From: Chitinophagaceae bacterium UBA4412
GTDB lineage: Bacteria; Bacteroidota; Bacteroidia; Chitinophagales; Chitinophagaceae
Assembly (NCBI GenBank): GCA_002400445.1
Contig: DGQO01000226.1
Span: forward strand, 649-12,954
Direction: 5' to 3'
Length of the DNA: 12,306 nucleotides
Shown: in pieces, positions 1 through 7,766 of the stretch
Layout: each line of letters starts with the position of its first letter
How positions within the stretch are numbered: position 1 is the stretch's first letter
The notes under the pieces: generated by a model
The model's database searches: none
What the model was told of the DNA's origin: nothing
The model's input: the letters and a program-made list of their open reading frames with translations, nothing else
Program-made: the position numbers and the translations under genes

Positions 1-513
1 GAGCTGAGAGAAGCGCAATTACGCACCCTGAGTCTCCAGCACACCGGGATGGCGGTAACCACGGATATTGGAACTCCGGACGACATTCATCCCCGCAATA
101 AGCAAGACGTGGGTAAGCGCCTGGCAGCAATTGCTTTGAACAATTTGTATGGTAAGCCTCAGGAGTACAGCGGTCCCATGTTTAAGGCACTCACGGTAAA
201 GCAGCACCTGGCCACACTTACATTTACACATAGCGGCAAGGGCCTGGTGGCTAAACCTGCAAAAGCAGATTTGCTGGGCTTTGAAATTGCAGGTGCAGAT
301 AAAGTGTTTTATCCCGCCACGGCCATGATCATTAATAACAGCGTTGTAGTGCAAAGCCCGAAAGCACCCGAGCCGGTAGCTGTGCGCTATGGCTGGAAAG
401 GCAATGATGAGTTGATCAATTTATTTAACAAGGATGGGTTTCCGGCAAGTCCATTTCGTACAGACAACTGGAAGCGCATTACCGAAGAGGTGAAATACAT
501 CATCGTAAAATAA
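1..513 (+). CDS. Sialate O-acetylesterase-like SGNH hydrolase, 3' end only
   Basis: The frame is open from base 1 to a TAA stop, so this is the last 170 residues of a protein that starts outside the window. The visible part has the closing catalytic block of the SGNH/SASA esterase family: a D-x-x-H motif (window codons 27 to 30, in PDDIHP), followed by NK-x-x-VG-x-RLA, which is typical of sialate O-acetylesterases. The tail contains the small beta-rich C-terminal segment these proteins carry (GFEIAGAD, YGWKG, GFPASPFRTDNW). The family removes acetyl groups from sialic acids or from other acetylated glycans and is usually exported in Bacteroidota; the signal peptide would be outside the window. 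The ATG at 49 is internal, because family-like sequence (ELREAQ, LSLQHTG) precedes it. It converges with the antiporter gene with only 5 bp between stops. It has no evident link to the hydrogenase or sulfur genes. Confidence 0.88.
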   Translation, partial: ELREAQLRTLSLQHTGMAVTTDIGTPDDIHPRNKQDVGKRLAAIALNNLYGKPQEYSGPMFKALTVKQHLATLTFTHSGKGLVAKPAKADLLGFEIAGADKVFYPATAMIINNSVVVQSPKAPEPVAVRYGWKGNDELINLFNKDGFPASPFRTDNWKRITEEVKYIIVK

Positions 514-518
514 CAGGA

Positions 519-1748
519 TCAGCGCTTAGAGGCAGCGGCTACTTTTTCAATCGTAAGTCCTTGTACAATGATGGAAAACAGCACACAGCAATAGGTTGCT
601 ATCAGCAATACATTCCTGGTTTCACTTGGTGGCATCGAAAGTACAAGCGCAATAGACAGGCCACCCCGTAGCCCGCCCCAGGTAATGATGCGGACATCGC
701 TGCGGGTAAATTTGAGCAATGTAGGGATAAGAAGATGGGGCAGGTAAACGACAACTACCCTTGCCAGCAGCACAATGAAGATGGATACGATGCCTAAAAT
801 AACATAGCGGATTTCAAAATCTAATACGATCATCACAAATGCGATTAAGATGAATAGGATGGCATTGAGCACCACATCTAAAAGTTTCCAAAATTTTTGA
901 ACGTAATCCTGCGTAGCATCACTCATCGATTCTGAGAGGCGGAAATTACTAACGATGAGCCCCATTACCACCATGGCAAGTGCGCCCGAAATATGCAGGT
1001 AGTTGCATAGGGCATAGCCACCCATCACAAAAGCGAGGGTAAGTAAAACTTCTGTCTCAAAATGATCAATGGATTTTAATAAAAGGTATAGGCAATATCC
1101 CAATGCAAAGCCCATGGCAATACCTCCCACGGCTTCCTGCAGGAACAAGAAAGCAAAATGCGAAAAGCTGTAAGTGCCGCTGTGCAAGGTATCCAGTAAT
1201 GCAATAAAGACTACCACTCCCACGCCATCATTAAAGAGGCTTTCTCCCACAATTACGGTTTCTGTGCGTTTTGGCACATTTGCTTTTGTAAGGATACCCA
1301 GTACAGCAATGGGGTCAGTAGGAGAGATGAGTGCCCCGAAAATGAGGCAATAGATATATTCAATTTGCACGCCGATGAATTGTGCCGCTCCATAAAACAG
1401 CAGGGAAATAATAAACGTGGAAAGTAAAACTCCACCTACTGCAAAAGTGGCAATCGGCCTGATTTGTTGTTTAAGGTCTTTCCAGTTGGTGTGCAGTCCG
1501 CCCGCAAAGAGCAGGAAGCCCAGGAAGATTTTGAGAATGATTTCTTCAATATGCAGTCGCTCAATATATTTTGAAATATCATCTATGGGCAGGTGCAGCC
1601 ACAGCCTTGAACTAATAATCAAAATGGAGATTACAGTAGAAATAAAAAATAAGCCAATTACAAAAGGAAGTTTTAAAAAACGCTGGTTGAGGTAAGCAAA
1701 GCCAGATGAAATGATAATAAGGAAAGCAAGCGTAAAATATATATTCAT
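519..1748 (-). CDS. CPA1-family Na+/H+ antiporter (NhaP-type)
   Basis: This is a 409-residue, strongly hydrophobic polytopic membrane protein. By family it exchanges Na+ or K+ for H+ across the inner membrane, serving pH and salt homeostasis. Diagnostic motifs are SPTDPIAVLG (residues 142 to 151), GESLFNDGVG (168 to 177) with the N173-D174 pair expected at the ion-binding site, and WGGLRGG (357 to 363), all characteristic of CPA1 transporters. There is no long C-terminal cytoplasmic tail or TrkA-type domain, so it is a short bacterial form. The start is the ATG at 1746 to 1748 (minus strand), which begins a hydrophobic first helix; no clear Shine-Dalgarno sequence precedes it. It is transcribed away from the dioxygenase gene and looks like an ordinary housekeeping transporter. 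The transported ion cannot be read from the sequence. Confidence 0.92.
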   Translation of the reverse strand: MNIYFTLAFLIIISSGFAYLNQRFLKLPFVIGLFFISTVISILIISSRLWLHLPIDDISKYIERLHIEEIILKIFLGFLLFAGGLHTNWKDLKQQIRPIATFAVGGVLLSTFIISLLFYGAAQFIGVQIEYIYCLIFGALISPTDPIAVLGILTKANVPKRTETVIVGESLFNDGVGVVVFIALLDTLHSGTYSFSHFAFLFLQEAVGGIAMGFALGYCLYLLLKSIDHFETEVLLTLAFVMGGYALCNYLHISGALAMVVMGLIVSNFRLSESMSDATQDYVQKFWKLLDVVLNAILFILIAFVMIVLDFEIRYVILGIVSIFIVLLARVVVVYLPHLLIPTLLKFTRSDVRIITWGGLRGGLSIALVLSMPPSETRNVLLIATYCCVLFSIIVQGLTIEKVAAASKR

Positions 1749-2031
1749 TGATCTTTTTGCTTGAGAAGATTTTTAAACGTTGAAGATAAGATGGATTTCT
1801 GCAAATGCTTTGAATAGCTGTGTGGCTATGATTGCAAAACCAGTTCTGGGACTTTAGCAATGGGCTGCTTGGATTTGAGTCCTGCATTTTGTACCTTGAA
1901 TAAGCAGGTTAGCAGTTTTATTTCTTCGGCTGACTCCCGTTATATAAAGCTATGACAGCCATCATTCTCCGGGCATTGCTGTTTCACTACTTTGATGTTC
2001 TGATTGTTTTAAGCCTATAAATTTTTACATC
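1749..2031. other. Divergent intergenic region
   Basis: These 283 bp separate the minus-strand antiporter from the plus-strand persulfide dioxygenase, so promoters for both genes should lie here. I see no convincing ORF. Near the dioxygenase start there is a TTTG at 1991 to 1994 and an A/T-rich TAAATTTT at 2018 to 2025. These loosely resemble the Bacteroidota -33 (TTTG) and -7 (TAnnTTTG) elements, but the spacing is too long and the second element abuts the ATG, so I do not call a promoter. A small inverted repeat, ATAGC-N6-GCTAT (1814 to 1829), is within what chance allows. Confidence 0.5.
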
Positions 2032-3447
2032 ATGAAAGTTCAACAAATTTATACAGGTTGCCTTGCACATGCCGCCTACTATATCGAGTGTAAGGGCGAG
2101 GCGGCCATTTTTGACCCGCTGCGGGAAGTGGGCGCTTATATCAGCCAGGCCAATGACAACAATGCTGTAATTAAATATGTTTTTCTCACGCACTTTCATG
2201 CAGATTTTGTGAGTGGGCATTTAGACCTTGCCCGAAAAACGGGAGCCGAAATTGTTTACGGTCCCACAGCCAATCCCTCTTATGAGGTGACCATAGCCCA
2301 GGATGGCCAGGTGTTTCTCCTTGGCGATTGTAAAATTAAAGCAATACACACCCCCGGTCATACTTTGGAAAGCACTACATACTTGCTGATAGACGGACAG
2401 GGACGGGAACATGGTATTATAACAGGTGACACCCTTTTTATCGGAGATGTAGGCCGGCCAGATCTTGCGCAGCACATTGTAAAAGATCTTACCCAGGAAA
2501 AACTTGCAGGGATGTTGTACGATTCATTGCGCAATAAAATCATGCCTTTAAATGATGATATCATCGTGTATCCAAACCATGGAGCGGGCAGCGCTTGCGG
2601 AAAGATGATGAGCAATGAAACGACGGACACGCTAGGCCATCAGAAAAGAGTGAATTATGCATTGGATACCTCCTTGTCTAAAGAAGCTTTTATCGAAGCC
2701 ATTCTCACCGGGCTTACGCCTCCACCGGGTTATTTTCCAAAAAATGTGCTGATGAACGTGCATGGTTATGAAAGTCTGGATACTGTACTGGAGCGAGGTC
2801 ATAAAGCGCTTAATGCAGATGCATTTGAAGCCGTTGCTAATGAAAAAGGTGCCCTTGTGCTGGATACCCGCAATGCAGAAGTGTTTGCAAAAGGATTTAT
2901 ACCAAACAGCATTAATATTGGCTTACAGGGCCAGTTTGCTCAATGGGTGGGAGAGATGATTCCCGATATCAATCAGCCCATACTCCTGGTATGTGACGCT
3001 GGTAAAGAGGAAGAAGCCATGATTCGCCTTAGCCGTGTGGGATACGATGGTACCATTGGATACCTGCACCATGGCTTTGCTACCTGGGTAGCTGCAGGTA
3101 AGGAGATAGACCATGTGGAAAGAATAACGGCCGCAGAATTTGCCCATCGTTTTAGAAAAAATGGGGAACCTGTATTTGATGTGCGTAAACATAGCGAGTT
3201 TGACGCTCAGCATGTGGAAGGAGTGGTTAATATTCCGCTCAATCAAATTAATAAGTTTCTCTCTGCATTTCCTAAAAATGCACCCTTTGTACTGCATTGT
3301 GCCGCTGGTTATCGCAGTATGATTGCTGCCTCCATTTTGAAGCAGCGTGGCTGGAACAATTTTGTAGATGTAATTGGTGGGTTTACCGAAATGGCTAAAA
3401 CAGATCTTCCACTCACCGTGTATCAAAAGCCCACCACCATGCTGTGA
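2032..3447 (+). CDS. Persulfide dioxygenase with two rhodanese domains (CstB-like)
   Basis: The protein has 471 residues and three parts. Residues 1 to about 240 are a metallo-beta-lactamase fold of the ETHE1/persulfide dioxygenase type: H54-F-H56-A-D58-F, HTPGH ending at H110, GDTLFIGDVGRPD (D133) and NHGAGSACG (H183, C189). H54 and H110 are 56 residues apart, as are the iron ligands H79 and H135 of human ETHE1. A degenerate rhodanese domain (about 270 to 355) has the loop C321-DAGKEE. A canonical rhodanese domain (about 365 to 460) has the active loop C423-AAGYRS. Staphylococcal CstB has the same order and oxidises low-molecular-weight persulfides to thiosulfate. The expected role is O2-dependent, cytosolic persulfide detoxification, with the rhodanese domain moving sulfur to or from sulfite. 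A fixed ATG opens the MKVQQIY start typical of the family. It stands alone, about 360 bp before the hydrogenase maturation operon. Confidence 0.93.
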   Translation: MKVQQIYTGCLAHAAYYIECKGEAAIFDPLREVGAYISQANDNNAVIKYVFLTHFHADFVSGHLDLARKTGAEIVYGPTANPSYEVTIAQDGQVFLLGDCKIKAIHTPGHTLESTTYLLIDGQGREHGIITGDTLFIGDVGRPDLAQHIVKDLTQEKLAGMLYDSLRNKIMPLNDDIIVYPNHGAGSACGKMMSNETTDTLGHQKRVNYALDTSLSKEAFIEAILTGLTPPPGYFPKNVLMNVHGYESLDTVLERGHKALNADAFEAVANEKGALVLDTRNAEVFAKGFIPNSINIGLQGQFAQWVGEMIPDINQPILLVCDAGKEEEAMIRLSRVGYDGTIGYLHHGFATWVAAGKEIDHVERITAAEFAHRFRKNGEPVFDVRKHSEFDAQHVEGVVNIPLNQINKFLSAFPKNAPFVLHCAAGYRSMIAASILKQRGWNNFVDVIGGFTEMAKTDLPLTVYQKPTTML

Positions 3448-3809
3448 GCTTAAAATGAAAAATTGAATTCCCCATAGCGTGCAGACCGTTCATATGCCTG
3501 TTCGCCATCGCACAACAGAATGCTTACCTGCACAGCAGAAAGTTGGAGCTTATTCGTGTGAAGAAGAACACTGCAACGGAAAGCTGAAGTTTGCTGTTTT
3601 AAATATCGGTAAGGTCTGCTGCCAACACCAGGCCTGCGACACAGCGCATATGAACCGCATGGGGAAAATGAAGTTTAATCTTTCGCATCTGCTAACTCCC
3701 GGATTAATGCGGTTTTTGCCAATGATAAGGTGCAGTCTTCCTGCTGACCGGCATCATATATTCCGAGGTAGGGTTCAAATAGTTTTAGTATTCGATAAAC
3801 TTGTTGAAT
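3448..3809. other. 362-bp gap with no supported gene; likely leader of the hyp operon
   Basis: No frame here gives a recognisable protein. A plus-strand frame open from the GTG at 3479 to 3895 has Cys- and His-rich unpatterned sequence and collides with the small membrane-protein gene, so I do not call it. The visible structure is a 10-bp inverted repeat, GTTCATATGC (3488 to 3497) and GCATATGAAC (3646 to 3655), which could close a long RNA stem but has a self-complementary CATATG core. There is also a TAGTATTCGATAA stretch (3786 to 3798) just before the next gene. The promoter for the hyp operon is expected here. I see no cobalamin or other riboswitch signature that I can recognise. Confidence 0.45.
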
Positions 3810-4016
3810 ATGAAAAAATGGATTGCTTTTTATACGCTTATAGCCTGCATCGCACCAATGATTTCTCTTGCTCATCCAGGGCATGGAGGTACTGATGGGT
3901 TTACCATTATCCACTATTTTACTGAGCTTCAACATGCCATTGTGAATGTTGTACTCCTTGCATTGATTGTAGTGTATGTAAAACTGCTTAGGCGCCGGCG
4001 TGCCCCAAAACAATAG
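3810..4016 (+). CDS. Small His-containing membrane protein linked to hypA
   Basis: This 68-residue protein is of unknown function. Residues 1 to 21 form a Sec signal peptide (MKK, hydrophobic core, ending SLA). Predicted cleavage would expose a mature N-terminus starting HPGHGG. Residues about 43 to 60 form one transmembrane helix, followed by RRRR, so the tail should be cytoplasmic and the His-bearing segment (H22, H25, H35, H42) periplasmic. An N-terminal HPGH or HTGH after a signal peptide also occurs in HupE/UreJ nickel permeases, but this protein is far too short to be one. I chose the ATG at 3810 over the in-frame TTG at 3801 because it starts a standard MKK signal peptide. The stop lies 2 bp before the hypA ATG, implying translational coupling and a shared role. 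Nickel or other metal binding at the cell surface is an inference only. Confidence 0.78.
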   Translation: MKKWIAFYTLIACIAPMISLAHPGHGGTDGFTIIHYFTELQHAIVNVVLLALIVVYVKLLRRRRAPKQ

Positions 4017-4018
4017 TT

Positions 4019-4378
4019 ATGCATGAGCTCTCCATTGTGCTAAGCATCGTAGATATTGCCACGGCTGAAATGGAAAAAGCAGGCGGGCAATCCATCCTGG
4101 AAATTGAGCTGGATATGGGTTGTCTTAGCAGCATTGAAATGAATGCTTTTGAATTTGCCTGGATGCAAGGCATAAAAGAAACAGCTTTGGAACATGTGGT
4201 TAAAAAAGTGAATCGCATTGAAGGCAGAGCCCGCTGCCTTGATTGTAGCAATGGGTTTGCATTGCAGCATTTTTATGATGCCTGCCCCGCCTGTGGAAGC
4301 CATCGGATGGATATCCTGCAGGGTAAAGAATTAAGTGTAAAAACAATGGTACTGTCTCAGGCAGCACCATCACCATAA
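4019..4378 (+). CDS. hypA: HypA, nickel metallochaperone for [NiFe] hydrogenase
   Basis: HypA (119 residues) passes nickel to the hydrogenase large-subunit precursor together with HypB. The N-terminus MHELS supplies the Ni-binding H2 and E3, which requires the ATG at 4019 as the start. A structural zinc site is formed by two CxxC pairs, C73/C76 and C89/C92 (ARCLDC and CPACG). The length matches the family. The first helix and beta segment (SIVLSIVDIATAEMEKAG) are also family-like. It is the first hyp gene of the operon, 2 bp after the small membrane-protein gene and 12 bp before hypB. No urease genes are visible, so hydrogenase is the expected client. Confidence 0.97.
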   Translation: MHELSIVLSIVDIATAEMEKAGGQSILEIELDMGCLSSIEMNAFEFAWMQGIKETALEHVVKKVNRIEGRARCLDCSNGFALQHFYDACPACGSHRMDILQGKELSVKTMVLSQAAPSP

Positions 4379-4390
4379 AATAAAAATATT

Positions 4391-5167
4391 ATGTGCGCAA
4401 CATGTGGCTGCGATGCCGAAACAACCGTTACCATGCATGAGCCTGGCGCCCACATGCACGATCACAGCCATCATGAGCATACTCATAATCATGATAGCAG
4501 TGCTTCAAAAGTGCTGAGTGTGGAGAAAGATATTTTACAGGAAAATAATTTACTGGCACAACGGAACCGTGGCTTCTTTGAGGGAAGAAATATTCTTTCC
4601 TTCAACCTGGTGAGTTCACCCGGCAGTGGAAAAACCAGCTTGCTTGAACATACACTTACTGCCCTGAAAGGGGAGATGGAATTTGCGGTGATTGAAGGCG
4701 ATCAGCAAACGACCAATGATGCAGATCGCATTCACGCCACCGGCACCAAAGTCGTGCAAATTAATACGGGCAAAGGCTGCCACTTAGATGCACACATGGT
4801 ACTACACGCCGTTCAAAATATGCAGTTAAAACAGAACAGCGTGCTGTTTATTGAAAACGTGGGCAACCTCGTTTGTCCTTCTATGTTTGATCTTGGAGAA
4901 AAGGAGCGTGTTGTAATCATTAGCGTAACAGAAGGGGATGACAAACCATTAAAATACCCTGATATGTTCCATACCGCAACGGTATGTATTATCAATAAAA
5001 TGGATTTGCTGCCCTATGTACCTATTGACCTGGAAAAATTAAAAACAAATGCCCTGCATATTAATCCTTCCCTTAAAATATTTACCCTCAGTTGCACAAG
5101 CGGTGAGGGCATGCAGCAATGGCTCCAATGGTTAAGAGCAAGGGTACATGAGGCTGTTACAATTTAG
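4391..5167 (+). CDS. hypB: HypB, GTPase for nickel insertion
   Basis: This 258-residue SIMIBI-class GTPase drives nickel delivery with HypA. The N-terminus has the CxxCGC motif (C2, C5, C7), the high-affinity Ni site seen in E. coli HypB. A His-rich stretch (nine His between residues 16 and 34) follows, of the kind used for nickel storage. The G domain shows the P-loop SSPGSGKT (75 to 82), ENVGN (155 to 159) and NKMD (202 to 205). C130-H131 and C162 have the same 32-residue spacing as the low-affinity metal-site residues C166/H167 and C198 of E. coli HypB. Both sites are therefore present in one protein. hypF follows after 21 bp. Confidence 0.97.
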   Translation: MCATCGCDAETTVTMHEPGAHMHDHSHHEHTHNHDSSASKVLSVEKDILQENNLLAQRNRGFFEGRNILSFNLVSSPGSGKTSLLEHTLTALKGEMEFAVIEGDQQTTNDADRIHATGTKVVQINTGKGCHLDAHMVLHAVQNMQLKQNSVLFIENVGNLVCPSMFDLGEKERVVIISVTEGDDKPLKYPDMFHTATVCIINKMDLLPYVPIDLEKLKTNALHINPSLKIFTLSCTSGEGMQQWLQWLRARVHEAVTI

Positions 5168-5188
5168 GGGCTTGAAAAACGTATAGCA

Positions 5189-7498
5189 ATGCAGCTTACT
5201 TATCATATACACATTACTGGCCTGGTTCAAGGTGTGGGTTTTCGGCCGCACGTCTGCCGCCTGGCTGCTTTATATAACCTTAAAGGAGCGGTGAGTAACA
5301 GCACAGACGGCGTGCATATTTATTTTAATGCCACCCGCCAGATCGCCGATACATTTTATAAAACTTTAGTGGAAAATCCTCCAACAAATGCTATCATTAG
5401 TTTTCATGAAATGAAGGAAATACCATTGAAAGTATTTGAGCAATTTGAAATCGTGGAAAGTACGGCTACTGCTACCCCTGATCTCTTACTCACGCCAGAC
5501 ATTGCCCTTTGCGATACCTGCCGGCAGGAAATGATGAATCCTTCTGATAAGCGATACCGCTATGCATTTACCACTTGTCTGCAATGCGGCCCAAGGTTTT
5601 CCATCACCAGTGCTTTACCCTACGATCGGCCCAATACTACGATGTATGCATTGCCCATGTGTAACTCCTGCAAAGCAGAGTACAGCAATATTTATAATGA
5701 GCGGCATTATAGCCAAACCAACTCTTGTCCGTCTTGTGCAGTACCCATGGAATTGCACAATGCTGCAAGGGAAAGTATGGGTACAGATCCGGAAGACATT
5801 TTTTCCACTTGCCATGCTGCACTTTCCCGTGGTGAAACGATAGCCGTAAAAGGCGTAGGCGGATACCTGTTGCTTTGCGATGCCAGCAATGCGGCAGCTA
5901 TAAAAAGACTGAGGCAAAAAAAGCATCGGCCATACAAACCCTTTGCGGTGATGTATGCCAATCTTGAAGCAGCGCAGGAAGGCCTGGAATTACAGCCCTG
6001 GCATATTGCAGCCCTTAAAAGCAAAGCTGCACCTATTGTACTCTGCCCTTTTAAAAAAGACAGCCTGGTACATACCGCCACTGTGGCGCCGGGCCTGGAT
6101 AAGATAGGCGCAATGCTCCCCTGCAGCCCGCTTTTGCAAATTATTGCTGATGATTTTGATAAGCCATTAGTGGCTACAAGTGCCAATATCAGTGGCTCTC
6201 CTATCATTTACAAAGATGATGATGCCCTTTATCACCTGCCATCTTACGCTGCTTACATTCTTAGTTTTCAGCGGGATATCGTAATGCCGCAAGACGATAG
6301 CGTGATGCAGTTTACCCCGGATGGTTTTCCCATTATATTGAGGAGAAGCCGTGGCATGGCACCAAATTATTTTCCCAATCCAATACCTGCGGCAGAGCCT
6401 GTTATAGCACTCGGCGCCGATCTCAAAAGCAGTTTTGCACTGGCAGGAAAGGAAAAATTATATGTGAGCCAATTCCTTGGCGACCAGGAATGCCTGGAAG
6501 CACAGCAGGGCTATGCTGATACGCTTAATCATCTCTGTCACCTTGTGCAACATAAGCCGGAAAAATTGTTGGTTGATTTTCACCCAGCCTATTTTTCAAC
6601 GCTGTTTGGGCAGGAGCTTGCGGCTAACCTTGGTATTGACTGCATCAGCATCCAGCACCACAAAGCACATTTTGCTGCTGTACTGGCAGAAAACAATTGC
6701 CTGCAAAGTGATGAGCATATCCTTGGTTTTATTTGGGATGGCACGGGTTACGGGGAAGATAAAATGATCTGGGGTGGAGAAACATTTTTATATGCAGGAG
6801 GTGAAATGAACCGGGTGGCGCACCTTAAATATTTTCCGCAATTGCTGGGAGATAAAATGAGCCGGGAACCACGCCTGAGTGCTCTTGCATTGTTGTACAA
6901 TACCGCCGAAGACCACAAAATATTATTGCCCAGCTTCTCCTCCCAGGAATGGATGTTTTATATGCAGATGATGCAGCAATTTTCGGGTACCCGTACGAGC
7001 AGTATGGGTAGGCTTTTAGACGGGATAGCCTGCATACTCGGGCTCACAAAGCAAACACAATACGAAGGCCAGGCAGCAATGAAACTCGAGGCCCTGGCCA
7101 GCAGTTACAGAGGCAATGACGACAGTGTGTATGCATTGCCGTATGTGGGTGGCACACTAAATCCACGCTACCTGCTGCGTGGCATCCTGGAAGATTTGAA
7201 TTACGGCGTAGATAAAGCAGCCATTGCCTTTAAAGTTCACTTGACCCTGGTAATGGCCATCTTTAAGCTTGCAGAAATGGTGCAGATCAATCACCTTGCA
7301 TTCAGTGGTGGTGTTTTTCAAAATAGCTTATTGGTACACCTGATTCGCAGCAAAGCGCCTGCAGGGTTAAAACTTTTTTTTCATCGCCAGCTTAGCCCCA
7401 ATGACGAATGTATTTCCTTTGGGCAGGCCGCTGCTTATAGTGCGCTCAATGAATACAATGTGCAGCTCTCCCCAAGAGAGACGATGATTTACGATTAA
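5189..7498 (+). CDS. hypF: HypF, carbamoyltransferase for CN ligand synthesis
   Basis: HypF (769 residues, full family length) uses carbamoyl phosphate and ATP to carbamoylate the C-terminal Cys of HypE, the first step towards the cyanide ligands. The domains run in the usual order. An acylphosphatase-like domain (about 1 to 92) has GLVQGVGFRPHV. Two zinc-finger units follow, with C108/C111 and C130/C133, then C158/C161 and C180/C183. A YrdC-like domain (about 200 to 390) has KGVGGYLLLCDA, HRPYKPFAVM and ATSANISG. A Kae1-like C-terminal domain has HHKAH (490 to 494) and SGGVFQN (706 to 712). Near the end, PNDE-C741-ISFGQA replaces the usual small residues of the PNDGG-type motif, a minor variation. 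It sits in the operon 21 bp after hypB and 10 bp before hypC. Confidence 0.97.
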   Translation: MQLTYHIHITGLVQGVGFRPHVCRLAALYNLKGAVSNSTDGVHIYFNATRQIADTFYKTLVENPPTNAIISFHEMKEIPLKVFEQFEIVESTATATPDLLLTPDIALCDTCRQEMMNPSDKRYRYAFTTCLQCGPRFSITSALPYDRPNTTMYALPMCNSCKAEYSNIYNERHYSQTNSCPSCAVPMELHNAARESMGTDPEDIFSTCHAALSRGETIAVKGVGGYLLLCDASNAAAIKRLRQKKHRPYKPFAVMYANLEAAQEGLELQPWHIAALKSKAAPIVLCPFKKDSLVHTATVAPGLDKIGAMLPCSPLLQIIADDFDKPLVATSANISGSPIIYKDDDALYHLPSYAAYILSFQRDIVMPQDDSVMQFTPDGFPIILRRSRGMAPNYFPNPIPAAEPVIALGADLKSSFALAGKEKLYVSQFLGDQECLEAQQGYADTLNHLCHLVQHKPEKLLVDFHPAYFSTLFGQELAANLGIDCISIQHHKAHFAAVLAENNCLQSDEHILGFIWDGTGYGEDKMIWGGETFLYAGGEMNRVAHLKYFPQLLGDKMSREPRLSALALLYNTAEDHKILLPSFSSQEWMFYMQMMQQFSGTRTSSMGRLLDGIACILGLTKQTQYEGQAAMKLEALASSYRGNDDSVYALPYVGGTLNPRYLLRGILEDLNYGVDKAAIAFKVHLTLVMAIFKLAEMVQINHLAFSGGVFQNSLLVHLIRSKAPAGLKLFFHRQLSPNDECISFGQAAAYSALNEYNVQLSPRETMIYD

Positions 7499-7508
7499 AA
7501 ATATCAAC

Positions 7509-7766
7509 ATGTGCTTAGCCATCCCCGGAAAAGTGTTATCCATAACAGCGCAGGAAGACGCCACTTTCCGTTTCGGTAAAATATCCTTTGCTGGCATCAT
7601 TAAAGAAGTGAATCTTTCCATGGTGCCGGAAGCCGTGGTGGGAGACTATGTACTCGTGCATGTGGGCGTGGCCATCAGTGTGGTGGATGAAGCAGAAGCG
7701 CAAATCACTTTTCAATACCTAAAAGAAATGGGTGAGATAGACGAACTGCAAAACGAAGCATCATGA
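7509..7766 (+). CDS. hypC: HypC, Fe(CN)2CO scaffold and large-subunit chaperone
   Basis: HypC (85 residues) binds HypD during assembly of the Fe(CN)2CO unit and then the hydrogenase large-subunit precursor. The N-terminus MCLAIPGKV is the family signature, with C2 as the essential thiolate once the initiator Met is removed. H51 (VLVHVG) sits at the position of E. coli HypC His51. The start is fixed by the MCLAIPG signature. The gene overlaps hypD by the 4-bp ATGA at 7763 to 7766, consistent with stoichiometric synthesis of the HypC-HypD complex. Only one hypC copy is in the window. Confidence 0.97.
   Translation: MCLAIPGKVLSITAQEDATFRFGKISFAGIIKEVNLSMVPEAVVGDYVLVHVGVAISVVDEAEAQITFQYLKEMGEIDELQNEAS

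Noticed and set aside
511..530. Possible bidirectional terminator between the converging esterase and antiporter genes
   Set aside because: Only 5 bp separate the stops, and I found no stable hairpin with a T-run.
1417..1887. Open frames on both strands across the antiporter 5' region
   Set aside because: They are shadows of the antiporter coding frame or run into the intergenic region without any recognisable motif.
3600..3660. Possible cobalamin-type riboswitch in the gap before the hyp operon
   Set aside because: Fragments such as GCCTGCGACA looked suggestive, but the conserved B12-box and the surrounding core elements are missing.
3479..3895. Plus-strand 138-codon frame starting at a GTG
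   Set aside because: It is Cys- and His-scattered with no domain pattern, and it overlaps the better supported signal-peptide protein at 3810 in another frame.
3675..4013. Minus-strand 112-codon open frame whose end (FEPYLGIYDAGQQEDC) looks protein-like
   Set aside because: Its first two thirds lie antisense to the small membrane-protein gene, no good start or family match is apparent, and the adjoining sequence beyond its stop shows no related frame. It may be a remnant of an older gene, but I cannot support it.
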